Assembly (NCBI RefSeq): GCF_030680935.1
Contig: NZ_JAUXUP010000042.1
Location: 81,654 to 145,653, forward strand
Direction of reading: 5' to 3'
DNA: 64,000 nt
DNA from: Polaromonas sp.
GTDB lineage: Bacteria > Pseudomonadota > Gammaproteobacteria > Burkholderiales > Burkholderiaceae_C
Part shown: positions 25,892 through 34,380 of the stretch, piece after piece
Layout of the letters: the number at the start of each line of letters is the position of its first letter
Numbering within the stretch: position 1 is the stretch's first letter
Position numbers and translations under genes: made by a program
The notes under the pieces: model-generated
What the model was told of the DNA's origin: nothing
What the model saw: only the letters and a program-made list of their open reading frames with translations
Databases searched by the model: none

Positions 25892-27493
25892 TCAGTAGTC
25901 GCCGGGCGCGTCAGACGGTGGGCTGGCCGACATGGCACCGCCTTCGCGGTTGGCCGGCTTGCGGCGGCGCCTGCGCTTTTTGGCGGGCGCGGCATCGCCG
26001 CCCTCACCGCTGGCTGACGCTGGCGCCGTGGCCTCGCCGGCGTCAGGATTGCGCGTAACGTCCGGCTCTGCCCGCTTCACGCGGGTCCGCGGCTGGTGCG
26101 GCTTTTGGGATTGCGCCAGCCGGATCTGCTCGATCATTTCGTGGCGCTCGTCGTCGTAAGCGGTGCTGAACTTTTCCCACCACTCTGACAGCTCCAGATC
26201 AATCTCGCCGGTCTGTGCGCGCAGCCGCAAGAAGTCAAAGCCGGCACGAAAACGCGGCTGGTCCAGCAGCGAGTACGGCGAGCTGCCGGTGCGTTTTTCA
26301 AAACGTGGCTGCATGGTCCAGATCTCGCGCATGTCGGTGCCCAGTTTGCCGCGCCCCGATACATCGCCGATCTTGGCGTTGAAGGCGTCGTCGATCGCGT
26401 CCTGCAGCGCGGGCATGACGTGTTCGCCGCGCTGCAGGCGTTGCTCCCAGCCGTTGCGTACATCGGCCCACAACACGCAGGACAGCAAGAAGCTGGGCGC
26501 GACAGGTTTGCCCTCGCCCACGCGGCGGTCGGTATCCAGCAGGGCCAGCTGCAAAAACGGCTCTTCAGCGGTATCGACCACCACATCGAGCAGCGGGTAG
26601 ATGCCGGTGTTGAGCCCCAGAAACTTCAGCTGCTCGATGCTGGCCAGCGCGTGGCCGGTTTGCAGCAGCTTGAGCATTTCGTCGAACAGGCGCGACTGCG
26701 GCACGTCGGCCAGCAGGGTTTTCATCTTGCGCAGGGGCTCGACGGTCTTGTCTTCAAACTTGAAACCGAGAGCGCTGAGCTTGGCGGCAAAACGCACGGC
26801 GCGGATGATGCGCACCGGGTCTTCGCGGTAGCGCGTAGCCGGGTCACCGATCATGCGGATGATTTTTTTCTTGGCGTCGCGGATGCCGTGGTGGTAATCG
26901 ACCACGATCTGCGTTTGCGGGTCGTAATACATCGCGTTGATGGTGAAGTCGCGGCGGGCAGCGTCTTCTTCCATCGGGCCCCAGACGTTGTCGCGCAACA
27001 CGCGGCCAGAGGCATCGACGGCGTGTTTCATGCCGGCCAGCTCGCTTTTGCTGGTGCGCTCGTTGCCGCCCACCTGCTCGGCCAGGCTGCTGTCCAGATG
27101 CGCACGGAAGGTCGACACCTCAATCACCTCGTGCTCGCGGCCACGGCCATACACCACGTGCACGATGCGAAAGCGCCGGCCAATGATGAAGGCGCGGCGA
27201 AACAGGCCCTTGACCTGCTCGGGCGTGGCGTCGGTGGCCACGTCGAAGTCTTTGGGGCGCAAACCAACCAGCAGGTCGCGCACCGCGCCGCCAACGATGT
27301 AGGCTTCGTAGCCGGCCTGCTTGAGGGTGTGCACCACATCCATCGCGCGGTCATCGACCAGCTTGGGATTGATCGCGTGGTCCTGGGGGCCGACTTCGCG
27401 GCGCTCGCCGAAAACTGATTTTCTGGAACTTTTGGCGGGGCTGGCGGGGCTGGCAGACTTGCCAAACAGCTTGTCGATAAATTTTTTGATCAT
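25892..27493 (-). CDS. pcnB: Poly(A) polymerase I
   Basis: A 533-residue nucleotidyltransferase that adds 3' A-tails to RNA and promotes its decay. The head domain has YIVGGAVRDLLVGLRPKDFD (about residues 64-83) with the catalytic DFD, followed by RNA-binding regions including RFAAKLSALGF. The C-terminus is basic (KKRRRRRKP), as in PcnB. tRNA nucleotidyltransferases are shorter and lack this tail. It is upstream of folK in an operon. Confidence 0.93.
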   Translation of the reverse strand: MIKKFIDKLFGKSASPASPAKSSRKSVFGERREVGPQDHAINPKLVDDRAMDVVHTLKQAGYEAYIVGGAVRDLLVGLRPKDFDVATDATPEQVKGLFRRAFIIGRRFRIVHVVYGRGREHEVIEVSTFRAHLDSSLAEQVGGNERTSKSELAGMKHAVDASGRVLRDNVWGPMEEDAARRDFTINAMYYDPQTQIVVDYHHGIRDAKKKIIRMIGDPATRYREDPVRIIRAVRFAAKLSALGFKFEDKTVEPLRKMKTLLADVPQSRLFDEMLKLLQTGHALASIEQLKFLGLNTGIYPLLDVVVDTAEEPFLQLALLDTDRRVGEGKPVAPSFLLSCVLWADVRNGWEQRLQRGEHVMPALQDAIDDAFNAKIGDVSGRGKLGTDMREIWTMQPRFEKRTGSSPYSLLDQPRFRAGFDFLRLRAQTGEIDLELSEWWEKFSTAYDDERHEMIEQIRLAQSQKPHQPRTRVKRAEPDVTRNPDAGEATAPASASGEGGDAAPAKKRRRRRKPANREGGAMSASPPSDAPGDY

Positions 27494-27555
27494 TGAATCA
27501 GGAGATTTTGCCGGGCCGGCCGCGCTTGCAGGGCAAGGGCCGCAGTCCCCGGCAG

Positions 27556-28245
27556 TTAGAACAGCTCAAGTATGCGCCATCCGCGCTCGGTGGCGAGCGC
27601 CCGCAGGCGCGCGTCGGGGTTGGTGGCCACGGGGTGGGTGACTTTTTCCAGCAAAGGCAGGTCGTTCATGGAATCGCTGTAAAACGTGCTTTCCACGCTG
27701 TCCCAATCCAGTTTGCGCTCGGCCAGCCATTGCTGGACCCGGGCCACCTTGCCTTCCCGGAAAGACGGTATGCCGCGGATTTGGCCGGTGGGCTCGCCAC
27801 TGGCATCGCGCTCCAGCTCGACGGCGATCAGCTCGTCAACACCGAAGACATCGGCGATGGGGCGGGTCACAAAGTCGTTGGTGGCGGTGACGATAGCCAC
27901 CGCATCCCCCGCCGCCTGATGCTGCCGAACCAGCGCCAGCGCTGCGGGATGTATGCCTTTTTGCACGATTTCCCGCATGAAACTTGCGCGAGCAGCTATT
28001 GATTTTATAGCGCCCTGGTCACGAATGGCCTGCGTCGCAAAACGCACATAGGCATGGATGTCGAGTGTGCCGGCCTGGTAGTCGGCAAAAAATTCGGTAT
28101 TGCGGCGCTTGAAGTCACTGGCGTCACACCAGCCCAAGGCAATCGTGAACTCACCCCACTCGTAGTCGGAGTCAAAAGGAATCAGCGTGTGATCGAGGTC
28201 AAACAAGGCTACGCGCTGTTTTTTGGCGCCGGGGGTCAAGGTCAC
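27556..28245 (-). CDS. HAD-IB family phosphatase (SerB-like)
   Basis: A 229-residue HAD hydrolase with motif I LFDLDHTLIPFDSD (nucleophile Asp), motif II IVTATNDF and motif III/IV YSDSMNDLPLL. It resembles the SerB/histidinol-phosphatase-like group, but the substrate is unclear. A GTG start at 28245 overlaps the stop of the hda-like gene (GTGA). A short part-copy of the dispersed repeat lies within the coding sequence at 27984-28015. Confidence 0.87.
   Translation of the reverse strand: MTLTPGAKKQRVALFDLDHTLIPFDSDYEWGEFTIALGWCDASDFKRRNTEFFADYQAGTLDIHAYVRFATQAIRDQGAIKSIAARASFMREIVQKGIHPAALALVRQHQAAGDAVAIVTATNDFVTRPIADVFGVDELIAVELERDASGEPTGQIRGIPSFREGKVARVQQWLAERKLDWDSVESTFYSDSMNDLPLLEKVTHPVATNPDARLRALATERGWRILELF
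27984..28015 (-). repeat. Dispersed repeat, part-copy 5, inside the HAD gene
   Basis: On the gene's sense strand this reads GGGCGCTATAAAATCAATAG followed by CTGCTCGCGCA, which matches the 5' half of the repeat (GCTAT-N-ATAGCTGCTTGCGC). It encodes part of the helix between motif I and motif II without breaking the frame. Confidence 0.5.
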
Positions 28246-28928
28246 AGGTTCTCCAGCATGGATTTGATCAGCGGGATGGTGATGGCGCGCTGGGTCTGCA
28301 GGGCATAGGCATCCAGCTGGTCGAGCAGTTGCATGAGGTTGCCCAGATCGCGCGAGAAGCGGTTCAGGATGAAATCCATCGCCTCGTCGCTTAAAAACAC
28401 GCCGCGCGCATCGGCCTCTTGCCGCAACACGGCGCGCTGGTCGGTCTCGCTGAGCGCCTGCAAGGCAAACACATGGCCCCAACCCAGGCGCGTTCGCAGG
28501 TCTTCGCGCAGGCTCAGATCGGCGGGCGGTGCCACGCCGGCAGCCAACACCCAGCGCGGGTGGCCATCGGTCGCGTTGAGGGCATTGACAAACCAGTTGA
28601 AGGCAGCCTGCTGCTGCACGGCGGTGTAGAGGTGGCAGTCGTCCAGAATGACGGCGGCCCAGCTTTCACTGAATTCGGGCGGCTCCAGCACCGAGGCATC
28701 CAGCCACCCAACCGTTGCCCCCTGCTCGCGCAGCGACTCGCTGACAGCCTTGAGCAAATGCGTCTTGCCGCTGCCAGATTCGCCCCAAAGGTAAGTCGGC
28801 ACTGGCGAGCGCAGGCTGTTGCCGGCCCACAACTCCAGGTGTTTAAGCGCCGCCTCGTTAGCTCCAGCAAAAAAATTTGCAAACGACGGAGGGGATGCCA
28901 AGCCGATATCCAGGGCGATTTGCTTCAT
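28242..28928 (-). CDS. hda: DnaA-related regulatory inactivator Hda
   Basis: A 228-residue AAA+ protein related to DnaA domain III. It has Walker A GESGSGKTH (about residues 49-57), Walker B VILDDCH and sensor regions, but no DNA-binding domain IV. Hda stimulates hydrolysis of DnaA-bound ATP with the beta clamp and so prevents re-initiation of replication. A clamp-binding motif is expected at the N-terminus (MKQIALDIGL). It lies between the AI-2E-type permease gene and the HAD gene, an arrangement common in Burkholderiales. Confidence 0.9.
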   Translation of the reverse strand: MKQIALDIGLASPPSFANFFAGANEAALKHLELWAGNSLRSPVPTYLWGESGSGKTHLLKAVSESLREQGATVGWLDASVLEPPEFSESWAAVILDDCHLYTAVQQQAAFNWFVNALNATDGHPRWVLAAGVAPPADLSLREDLRTRLGWGHVFALQALSETDQRAVLRQEADARGVFLSDEAMDFILNRFSRDLGNLMQLLDQLDAYALQTQRAITIPLIKSMLENL

Positions 28929-28934
28929 CGTGCC

Positions 28935-30005
28935 TTAGCCTTGATAAAGCTTGCTCAGCATGTAGCTGGCGCGCAGCCGGCGGATCGCCACCAGCAGCAC
29001 CGCGCTGGCCGGAAGTGCAATCAGCACGCCCAGAAAGCCAAACAACTGGCCAAAAGCCAGCAGCGCAAAGATGACCGCCAGCGGGTGCAGCCCGATACGC
29101 TCACCGACCAGACGCGGCGTCAGGTAAAAACTCTCGACCAATTGCCCTGCCCCATACACGCCGGCCACCACCAGCACGCCGTAAAGGCTGCCAAATTGCA
29201 GAATTCCGGCCAGAAGCGCCAGCAGCATGCCCAGGCCAAAGCCCAGGTAGGGAATAAAAAAGGCGAGCCCGGTGAACACGCCGACAGGCACGGCCAGGTC
29301 GAAGCCGAACAGCGCCAGCGCCACACTGAAGTAGACCGCCAGCACCCCCATCACCAGCAGCTGCCCGCGCAGGTACTGGCCCAGCACCGTGTCGGCCTCA
29401 TCCATGAAATTGTCAAACGACGGACGCAGTTTGGGTGGCACCAGCTCGATCAGCAGCGCCACAAAGCGGTCCCAGTCCTTGAGCAGGAAAAACAGCGCCA
29501 CAGGAATCAGCACGCCATTGCCGATGATGGCCAGCGCCACGCTGCCGCCCAGCTTGAGGGACGACAACACAGAGCCAAAGGTGTCCTCAAAGTTGGCGCT
29601 GAGGTACTTGACTACAAAGGCCTTGATGCTCGCCACGTCCAGCGACAGCTGGATGCCGAACTGCGCCAGCCACGGGCCCAGACTGGTGTTGATACGCTCG
29701 GCCAGCACCGGCAACTGCTCGCGCAGCAGCGGCAGTTCTTTGGCAAAAACAGGCACCACCAGCAGCATGACCGACAGCAGCGCCAGGATGAACACCGTCT
29801 CGACAATCAGCACCGCCAGCACCCGGGGCATGCGGCCGGCCCCGAGCCGGTCCAGCCGGTTCACAAGGGGTGTCAGCACGTAGGCCAGCACCGCAGCCAC
29901 TACAAAGGGCGTCAGCACCGGGCCCAGCAACCACAGCGCCAGCAGCAGCAGGGCGGCAATCAGGCCCCATGCAGCCGCGCGTTTTTGGGTGGAAGTAAAT
30001 TGCAT
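28935..30005 (-). CDS. AI-2E family transporter (PerM-like)
   Basis: A 356-residue integral membrane protein with about eight helices and the family motif near PYLGFGLGMLLALLAGILQ. Family roles include autoinducer-2 export and Na+/H+ exchange; this member's role is unknown. ATG 30005 with AGGTGA just upstream is the best start. hda follows 6 bp downstream, so the genes form an operon. It is divergent from purM, with a 39-bp inverted repeat between them. Confidence 0.87.
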   Translation of the reverse strand: MQFTSTQKRAAAWGLIAALLLLALWLLGPVLTPFVVAAVLAYVLTPLVNRLDRLGAGRMPRVLAVLIVETVFILALLSVMLLVVPVFAKELPLLREQLPVLAERINTSLGPWLAQFGIQLSLDVASIKAFVVKYLSANFEDTFGSVLSSLKLGGSVALAIIGNGVLIPVALFFLLKDWDRFVALLIELVPPKLRPSFDNFMDEADTVLGQYLRGQLLVMGVLAVYFSVALALFGFDLAVPVGVFTGLAFFIPYLGFGLGMLLALLAGILQFGSLYGVLVVAGVYGAGQLVESFYLTPRLVGERIGLHPLAVIFALLAFGQLFGFLGVLIALPASAVLLVAIRRLRASYMLSKLYQG

Positions 30006-30020
30006 GTCACCTGACTGGGG

Positions 30021-30059
30021 CAAGCCCTTAGAATCTTGACTTGGATTCTATCGGGCTTG
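30021..30059. promoter_or_regulatory. Two-part inverted repeat between perM-like gene and purM
   Basis: CAAGCCC (30021-30027) pairs with GGGCTTG (30053-30059), and inside it TAGAATC (30029-30035) pairs with GATTCTA (30044-30050). The loop holds TTGACT (30036-30041), a possible purM -35, with TGTATT 16 bp further on. The symmetry could be an operator for the divergent promoters. I know of no named consensus that it matches. Confidence 0.45.
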
Positions 30060-30099
30060 TATTTCCTTGACGCCCGCCCGCCCCACCCCTCCAAGCAGC

Positions 30100-31134
30100 A
30101 TGACCACCACCTCCCCCCTGAGCTACAAAGACGCCGGCGTTGACATTGACGCCGGCGACGCCCTGATTGAGCGCATCAAGCCGCTGGCCAAAAAAACCAT
30201 GCGCGAGGGGGTGCTGGCCGGCATAGGCGGTTTTGGCGCCCTGTTTGAAGTGCCCAAGCGTTACAAAGAGCCGGTTCTGGTCAGCGGCACCGACGGCGTG
30301 GGCACCAAGCTCAAGCTGGCGTTTGAGTGGAATATGCACGACACCGTGGGCATTGACCTGGTGGCCATGAGTGTCAACGACGTGCTGGTGCAAGGTGCAG
30401 AACCGCTGTTTTTTCTCGATTATTTCGCCTGCGGCAAGCTCGATATCGACACCGCAGCGGCGGTGATAGGCGGCATTGCCCGGGGCTGCGAGCTCAGCGG
30501 CTGCGCCCTGATAGGCGGCGAAACCGCCGAAATGCCTGGCATGTACCCGCCTGGCGAATACGATCTGGCCGGTTTTGCTGTCGGCGCGGTGGAAAAGTCC
30601 AAAATCCTGACCGGCAAAGACGTGAGCCCCGGCGACGTGGTACTGGGCCTGGCCAGCAGCGGCGTGCATTCCAATGGCTTCAGCCTGGTGCGTAAATGTA
30701 TTGAGCGCGCTGGCGCCGATAGCCCTGCGATGCTGGACGGCAAGCCCTTCAGGCAGGCCCTGATGGAGCCGACACGCCTGTACGTCAAAAATGTGCTCGC
30801 TGCCCTGGCCGCTCACCCCATCAAGGCCTTGGCCCACATCACCGGCGGTGGTCTGCTGGAGAATATTCCCCGCGTGTTGCCCGAAGGCACCGCCGCCCAC
30901 CTCAAAAAGGGCAGCTGGCCGCAGACCGAGCTGTTTGCCTGGCTGCAAACCACCGCGGCGATTTCCGACTTCGAGATGAACCGCACCTTCAACAACGGCA
31001 TCGGCATGGTGGTGGTGGTGGATGCGGCCCACGCCGCTGCAACCGCAACCACCCTGCGCAAAGCCGGTGAGCAGGTGTATGAAATTGGCGTGATTGCGGC
31101 AATAGGTGACGGCGCTGCCGTCACCGTGGTCTAG
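30100..31134 (+). CDS. purM: Phosphoribosylformylglycinamidine cyclo-ligase
   Basis: A 344-residue AIR synthetase of de novo purine synthesis, cyclising FGAM to aminoimidazole ribotide with ATP. It has the N-terminal [48 protein letters not shown] and [18 protein letters not shown] 30100 fits the family N-terminus; the longer open frame is unsupported. It is probably transcribed alone from the inverted-repeat region. Confidence 0.96.
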   Translation: MTTTSPLSYKDAGVDIDAGDALIERIKPLAKKTMREGVLAGIGGFGALFEVPKRYKEPVLVSGTDGVGTKLKLAFEWNMHDTVGIDLVAMSVNDVLVQGAEPLFFLDYFACGKLDIDTAAAVIGGIARGCELSGCALIGGETAEMPGMYPPGEYDLAGFAVGAVEKSKILTGKDVSPGDVVLGLASSGVHSNGFSLVRKCIERAGADSPAMLDGKPFRQALMEPTRLYVKNVLAALAAHPIKALAHITGGGLLENIPRVLPEGTAAHLKKGSWPQTELFAWLQTTAAISDFEMNRTFNNGIGMVVVVDAAHAAATATTLRKAGEQVYEIGVIAAIGDGAAVTVV

Positions 31135-31170
31135 GGCCTGCGGCGCGTTCGGCACCTGACCCGACCGCGC

Positions 31171-32364
31171 ATGCCCAACACGCCTTCCCCCGTTCCCGCG
31201 CGCCTGCCCGGCGCCATCTGGGCGCTGGGCTTTGTCAGCCTGCTGATGGACATTTCTTCCGAGATGATCCACAGCCTGTTGCCGGTCTTCATGGTGACGG
31301 TGCTCGGCACCAGCATGTGGGCGGTTGGACTGATTGAAGGAGTTGCAGAGGCCACCGCGCTGATCGTCAAGGTGTTTTCCGGCGTACTCAGCGACTACTG
31401 GCGCAAGCGCAAACTGCTGGCGCTGCTGGGCTACGGCTTGGGTGCGGCCTCCAAACCCTTGTTTGCACTGGCGAGCACCACCGGGATGGTGCTGACTGCG
31501 CGCCTGATTGACCGCGTGGGCAAAGGCATACGCGGCGCACCGCGTGATGCGCTGGTGGCTGACCTGGCCCCGCCCGGCATGCGCGGTGCGGCTTTCGGCC
31601 TGCGCCAGTCGCTGGACACAGTGGGCGCCTTCGTCGGGCCGCTGCTGGCCGTGGGGCTGATGCTGCTTTGGGCGAATGACTTCCGGGCGATTTTCTGGGT
31701 AGCCGTAATTCCGGCTTTTCTGGCTGTGGCGCTGCTGCTGGTGGGCGTGAAAGAGCCGGTGCCACATGCGGACACTGCAAAACGGCGTAACCCGATCAGC
31801 AAAGTCGAGCTGCGCCGTCTGAGTGCGCCCTACTGGCGGGTGGTACTGATAGGCGCAATCTTCACGCTGGCGCGATTCAGCGAGGCGTTTTTGGTGCTGC
31901 GTGCCATGCAGACCGGCCTGCCGATTGCCTACGCACCGCTGGTGCTGGTCGGCATGAACATCGTTTATGCCCTCGGCGCCTACCCCTTCGGCAAACTGTC
32001 CGACACGGTCAGCCACAACGTCCTGCTGGCTGGGGGCCTGGGGGTGCTTATCGCTGCGGATGTACTGCTGGCGGTGAGCGGGCACTGGGCCCTGGTGGCT
32101 GCCGGTATTGCCTTGTGGGGCTTGCACATGGCCATGACCCAGGGGCTGCTGGCCACCATGGTGGCCGAGGTCGCACCGGCTGACCTGCGCGGCACCGCCT
32201 TTGGTTTTTTCAATCTGGTCAGCGGCCTGGCACTGCTGGTGGCCAGTACGGTGGCAGGAGTCTTGTGGGATCAGCTGGGCGCCTCAGCGGCCTTTGTGGC
32301 GGGCGCTGTCTTCAGCGTGGTGGCGCTGGCCGTGTTGTGGGGCTGGCGGCAACGGCCAGGCTGA
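31171..32364 (+). CDS. MFS transporter
   Basis: A 397-residue carrier with about eleven to twelve helices. It belongs to a group recognisable by LMDISSEMIHSLLPVFMV at helix 1 and RLIDRVGKGIRGAPRDALVAD in the helix 4-5 region. The acidic residues of the first helix (DISSEM) suggest proton coupling. The substrate is unknown. It is 36 bp downstream of purM on the same strand. Confidence 0.87.
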   Translation: MPNTPSPVPARLPGAIWALGFVSLLMDISSEMIHSLLPVFMVTVLGTSMWAVGLIEGVAEATALIVKVFSGVLSDYWRKRKLLALLGYGLGAASKPLFALASTTGMVLTARLIDRVGKGIRGAPRDALVADLAPPGMRGAAFGLRQSLDTVGAFVGPLLAVGLMLLWANDFRAIFWVAVIPAFLAVALLLVGVKEPVPHADTAKRRNPISKVELRRLSAPYWRVVLIGAIFTLARFSEAFLVLRAMQTGLPIAYAPLVLVGMNIVYALGAYPFGKLSDTVSHNVLLAGGLGVLIAADVLLAVSGHWALVAAGIALWGLHMAMTQGLLATMVAEVAPADLRGTAFGFFNLVSGLALLVASTVAGVLWDQLGASAAFVAGAVFSVVALAVLWGWRQRPG

Positions 32365-32385
32365 AACCCGGCCTGTCTTCACTCT

Positions 32386-32438
32386 TTTGCTACAAAAATA
32401 CTAGCTGGTTGCGCATATCCCGATTGGGCGCACTGGAC
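32386..32438 (+). repeat. Dispersed ~55-bp palindromic repeat, copy 6
   Basis: TTTTGCTACAAAAATACTAG, then CTGGTTGCGC and a degenerate GGGCGCACTGG. This intergenic copy lies between the MFS gene and the ParA-like gene and may form part of the ParA leader. Confidence 0.6.
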
Positions 32439-32490
32439 TTTCCGCCGTATTTGTATCAAACTGTACGACTGGTTCGTTTCTGGAGCTTTC

Positions 32491-33420
32491 ATGCCGGTCA
32501 TCGCAGTCGTCAACCGCAAAGGGGGTAGTGGCAAAAGCACGCTGGCCGCTCATATTGCGGCATGGTGCGCACGCAACGGCAGTTCAGTCATGCTGGGGGA
32601 CGTGGACCGCCAGCAATCGGCACGCGCCTGGTTGAAGCGGCGTGATGCCGCGCTGCCTGCCATCGCGCCCTGGGCGGTAGACCAGAAAAACATGCTGCGT
32701 GTGCCCACCGGCATAACCCACGTGGTACTTGATACACCGGGCGGCATGCACGGCTTTGAACTGGCCCGGGTGGTGATGTTTGCCGACGCCATCGTGATGC
32801 CGGTCTGCAACTCGATGTTTGACCGCGAGTCTGCCGAGGCCTGCCATGCCGAGCTGATGACCATGCCACGTGTGGCCAGCGGCCGCTGTCGGCTGGCCAT
32901 TGTGGGCATGCGGATCGATGCACGTACCAATTCAGCGCAAACCCTGGACGCCTGGGCCGAAACGCTGCGTGTGCCGTTTCTGGGGCCGTTGCGCGAAACC
33001 CAGCTGTATGTGCGCAGCCTGGAGCGCGGCCTGACCATTTTTGATTTGCAGCCGCACCTGGCCGCAGCCGATCTGGCCCAGTGGGCGCCCATTTTGCAGT
33101 GGCTCAAGCCCCAGCTTTACCCACCACAAGCGGCCAATGACGGCACGTCGGTCATACGCCCGCCAGCGCAAAGCCTGGCACCTAAAAAAGCGGTCTCGCG
33201 ACCGACCGTGCCCGAAGAAGTGGTGTCCAGGCGTCTGGGCACACTGCCCGGCAGCCTGATGCCGGCGCAGGAGTCCATGGTGCAAGGTGGCCGGATGTCG
33301 ACCCTGAGCGCGGGCCGCACACCTGCCGCTCCTTTGCGACCAGCAGCGGCACCGACGCTGGCGCGCCCCACCCGACTGAGCGATGGGCCGCAGATTCCGC
33401 AGTTTTTAAAGCGCAAATAG
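32491..33420 (+). CDS. Orphan ParA/MinD-type ATPase
   Basis: A 309-residue protein with a deviant Walker A motif (NRKGGSGKSTLAAH) at residues 8-21 and a Walker B-like HVVLDTPGG, followed by a Pro/Ala-rich tail from about residue 205 that ends in IPQFLKRK. ParA ATPases position plasmids, chromosomes or protein complexes on the nucleoid. No parB, minC/E or chemotaxis gene is adjacent, so this is an orphan with unknown cargo. It probably has its own promoter after the repeat at 32386-32438. Confidence 0.85.
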   Translation: MPVIAVVNRKGGSGKSTLAAHIAAWCARNGSSVMLGDVDRQQSARAWLKRRDAALPAIAPWAVDQKNMLRVPTGITHVVLDTPGGMHGFELARVVMFADAIVMPVCNSMFDRESAEACHAELMTMPRVASGRCRLAIVGMRIDARTNSAQTLDAWAETLRVPFLGPLRETQLYVRSLERGLTIFDLQPHLAAADLAQWAPILQWLKPQLYPPQAANDGTSVIRPPAQSLAPKKAVSRPTVPEEVVSRRLGTLPGSLMPAQESMVQGGRMSTLSAGRTPAAPLRPAAAPTLARPTRLSDGPQIPQFLKRK

Positions 33421-33473
33421 GGCCCCCGCGTTCGTCCTGAACCCGTCGACGGAGGCCCCTGACCTTTGAGGAC

Positions 33474-34325
33474 TCAGCTTTTCTGGCGCCGCAGCTGATC
33501 CAGTCGGTCGGCGATGGCGTCCAGATCCAGCGCCTCTTCGGCGTGGTCCAGATACAGCTCCAGATCGGGCACAGCGCGGCTGGTCTGGCCGTGCTCAGCC
33601 AGGGCCAGGCCGCGGTCACGGTACTCGGTCCAGGCTTCGGGGTGCAGCACAATCAAGCGGTCCTGCACTGCAATCAGACGCTGCCAATCCTGCTGGGTCT
33701 TGTGGATTTCCTTGAGGTTGCGCAGCATGCGGGCAATGATGTCGCGTGAAGGCACCGACTGCAGATACAGGCCAATCGGCACCTCGAAGTCATCCACCAA
33801 CCCGCTGCGCTGACGAAACGGCTCCAGCCGCTCGGACAGTTCTTCCCGGCTCAGCGACTGGCCGGTAAAGGGGTCTATCACCACCTGGCCTTTGGGCAAA
33901 TTGACCTTGACCATGAAGTGGCCCGGAAACGCCACGCCGCGCGCGTTCAGGCCCATGCCCGCCGCCAGTTCCAGCCACAACACAGCCAGCGAGATGGGAA
34001 TACCCCTGCGGGTTTTCAGCACCGCATTCAGGTAGCTGTTGTCGGGGTCGTAATAGTCATTGATGTTGCCGCCGAAGTTCAGATCGCGAAAAAAGAACTG
34101 GTTCAGGGACCGCAGGCGCTGCAGAGGCGACGCATCGGCAGGCAGGCGGCGTTTCACCCGGGCAAGCAACTGATCCACGTCGCCGAGGACCTGTTGCACA
34201 TCCAGGTCCGGGTATTCGTCCTGGGCCACACAGACCGCCGCCTCCAGCAGGGGAAACTGATCGTCGCTCTGCACCAGGCTGGCAAAGTACTGCAGGGGTG
34301 AAGGAAGTTCCAGATTCACAAACAT
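33474..34325 (-). CDS. SirB1/transglutaminase-like TPR protein
   Basis: A 283-residue protein of the SirB1 N-terminal (transglutaminase-like, DUF1347-type) family. It shows LNQFFFRDLNFGGN, then YLNAVLKTRRGIPISLAVLWLELA, and FPGHFMVKV. The C-terminal third looks like TPR helices (RDRGLALAEHGQTSRAVPDL). No catalytic Cys is visible in the transglutaminase-like part, so it is probably non-enzymatic. The role is unknown. ATG 34325 was preferred over an upstream in-frame start. Confidence 0.78.
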   Translation of the reverse strand: MFVNLELPSPLQYFASLVQSDDQFPLLEAAVCVAQDEYPDLDVQQVLGDVDQLLARVKRRLPADASPLQRLRSLNQFFFRDLNFGGNINDYYDPDNSYLNAVLKTRRGIPISLAVLWLELAAGMGLNARGVAFPGHFMVKVNLPKGQVVIDPFTGQSLSREELSERLEPFRQRSGLVDDFEVPIGLYLQSVPSRDIIARMLRNLKEIHKTQQDWQRLIAVQDRLIVLHPEAWTEYRDRGLALAEHGQTSRAVPDLELYLDHAEEALDLDAIADRLDQLRRQKS

Positions 34326-34380
34326 GCCGCTACTTTCGCACAAACCGCGTTCCGATGCGAGCCAGCACCGCCAAAAACCG

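Noticed and set aside
28419..30014. A 531-codon plus-strand frame opposite hda and the AI-2E-type permease
   Set aside because: It is extremely Gln/His-rich, as expected from reading membrane-protein codons backwards. It has no domain, and both opposite genes are secure.
30028..32127. A 699-codon open frame on the minus strand opposite purM and the MFS gene
   Set aside because: It is a shadow of two well-supported genes. The His/Gln/Arg-rich composition and lack of a domain argue against coding.
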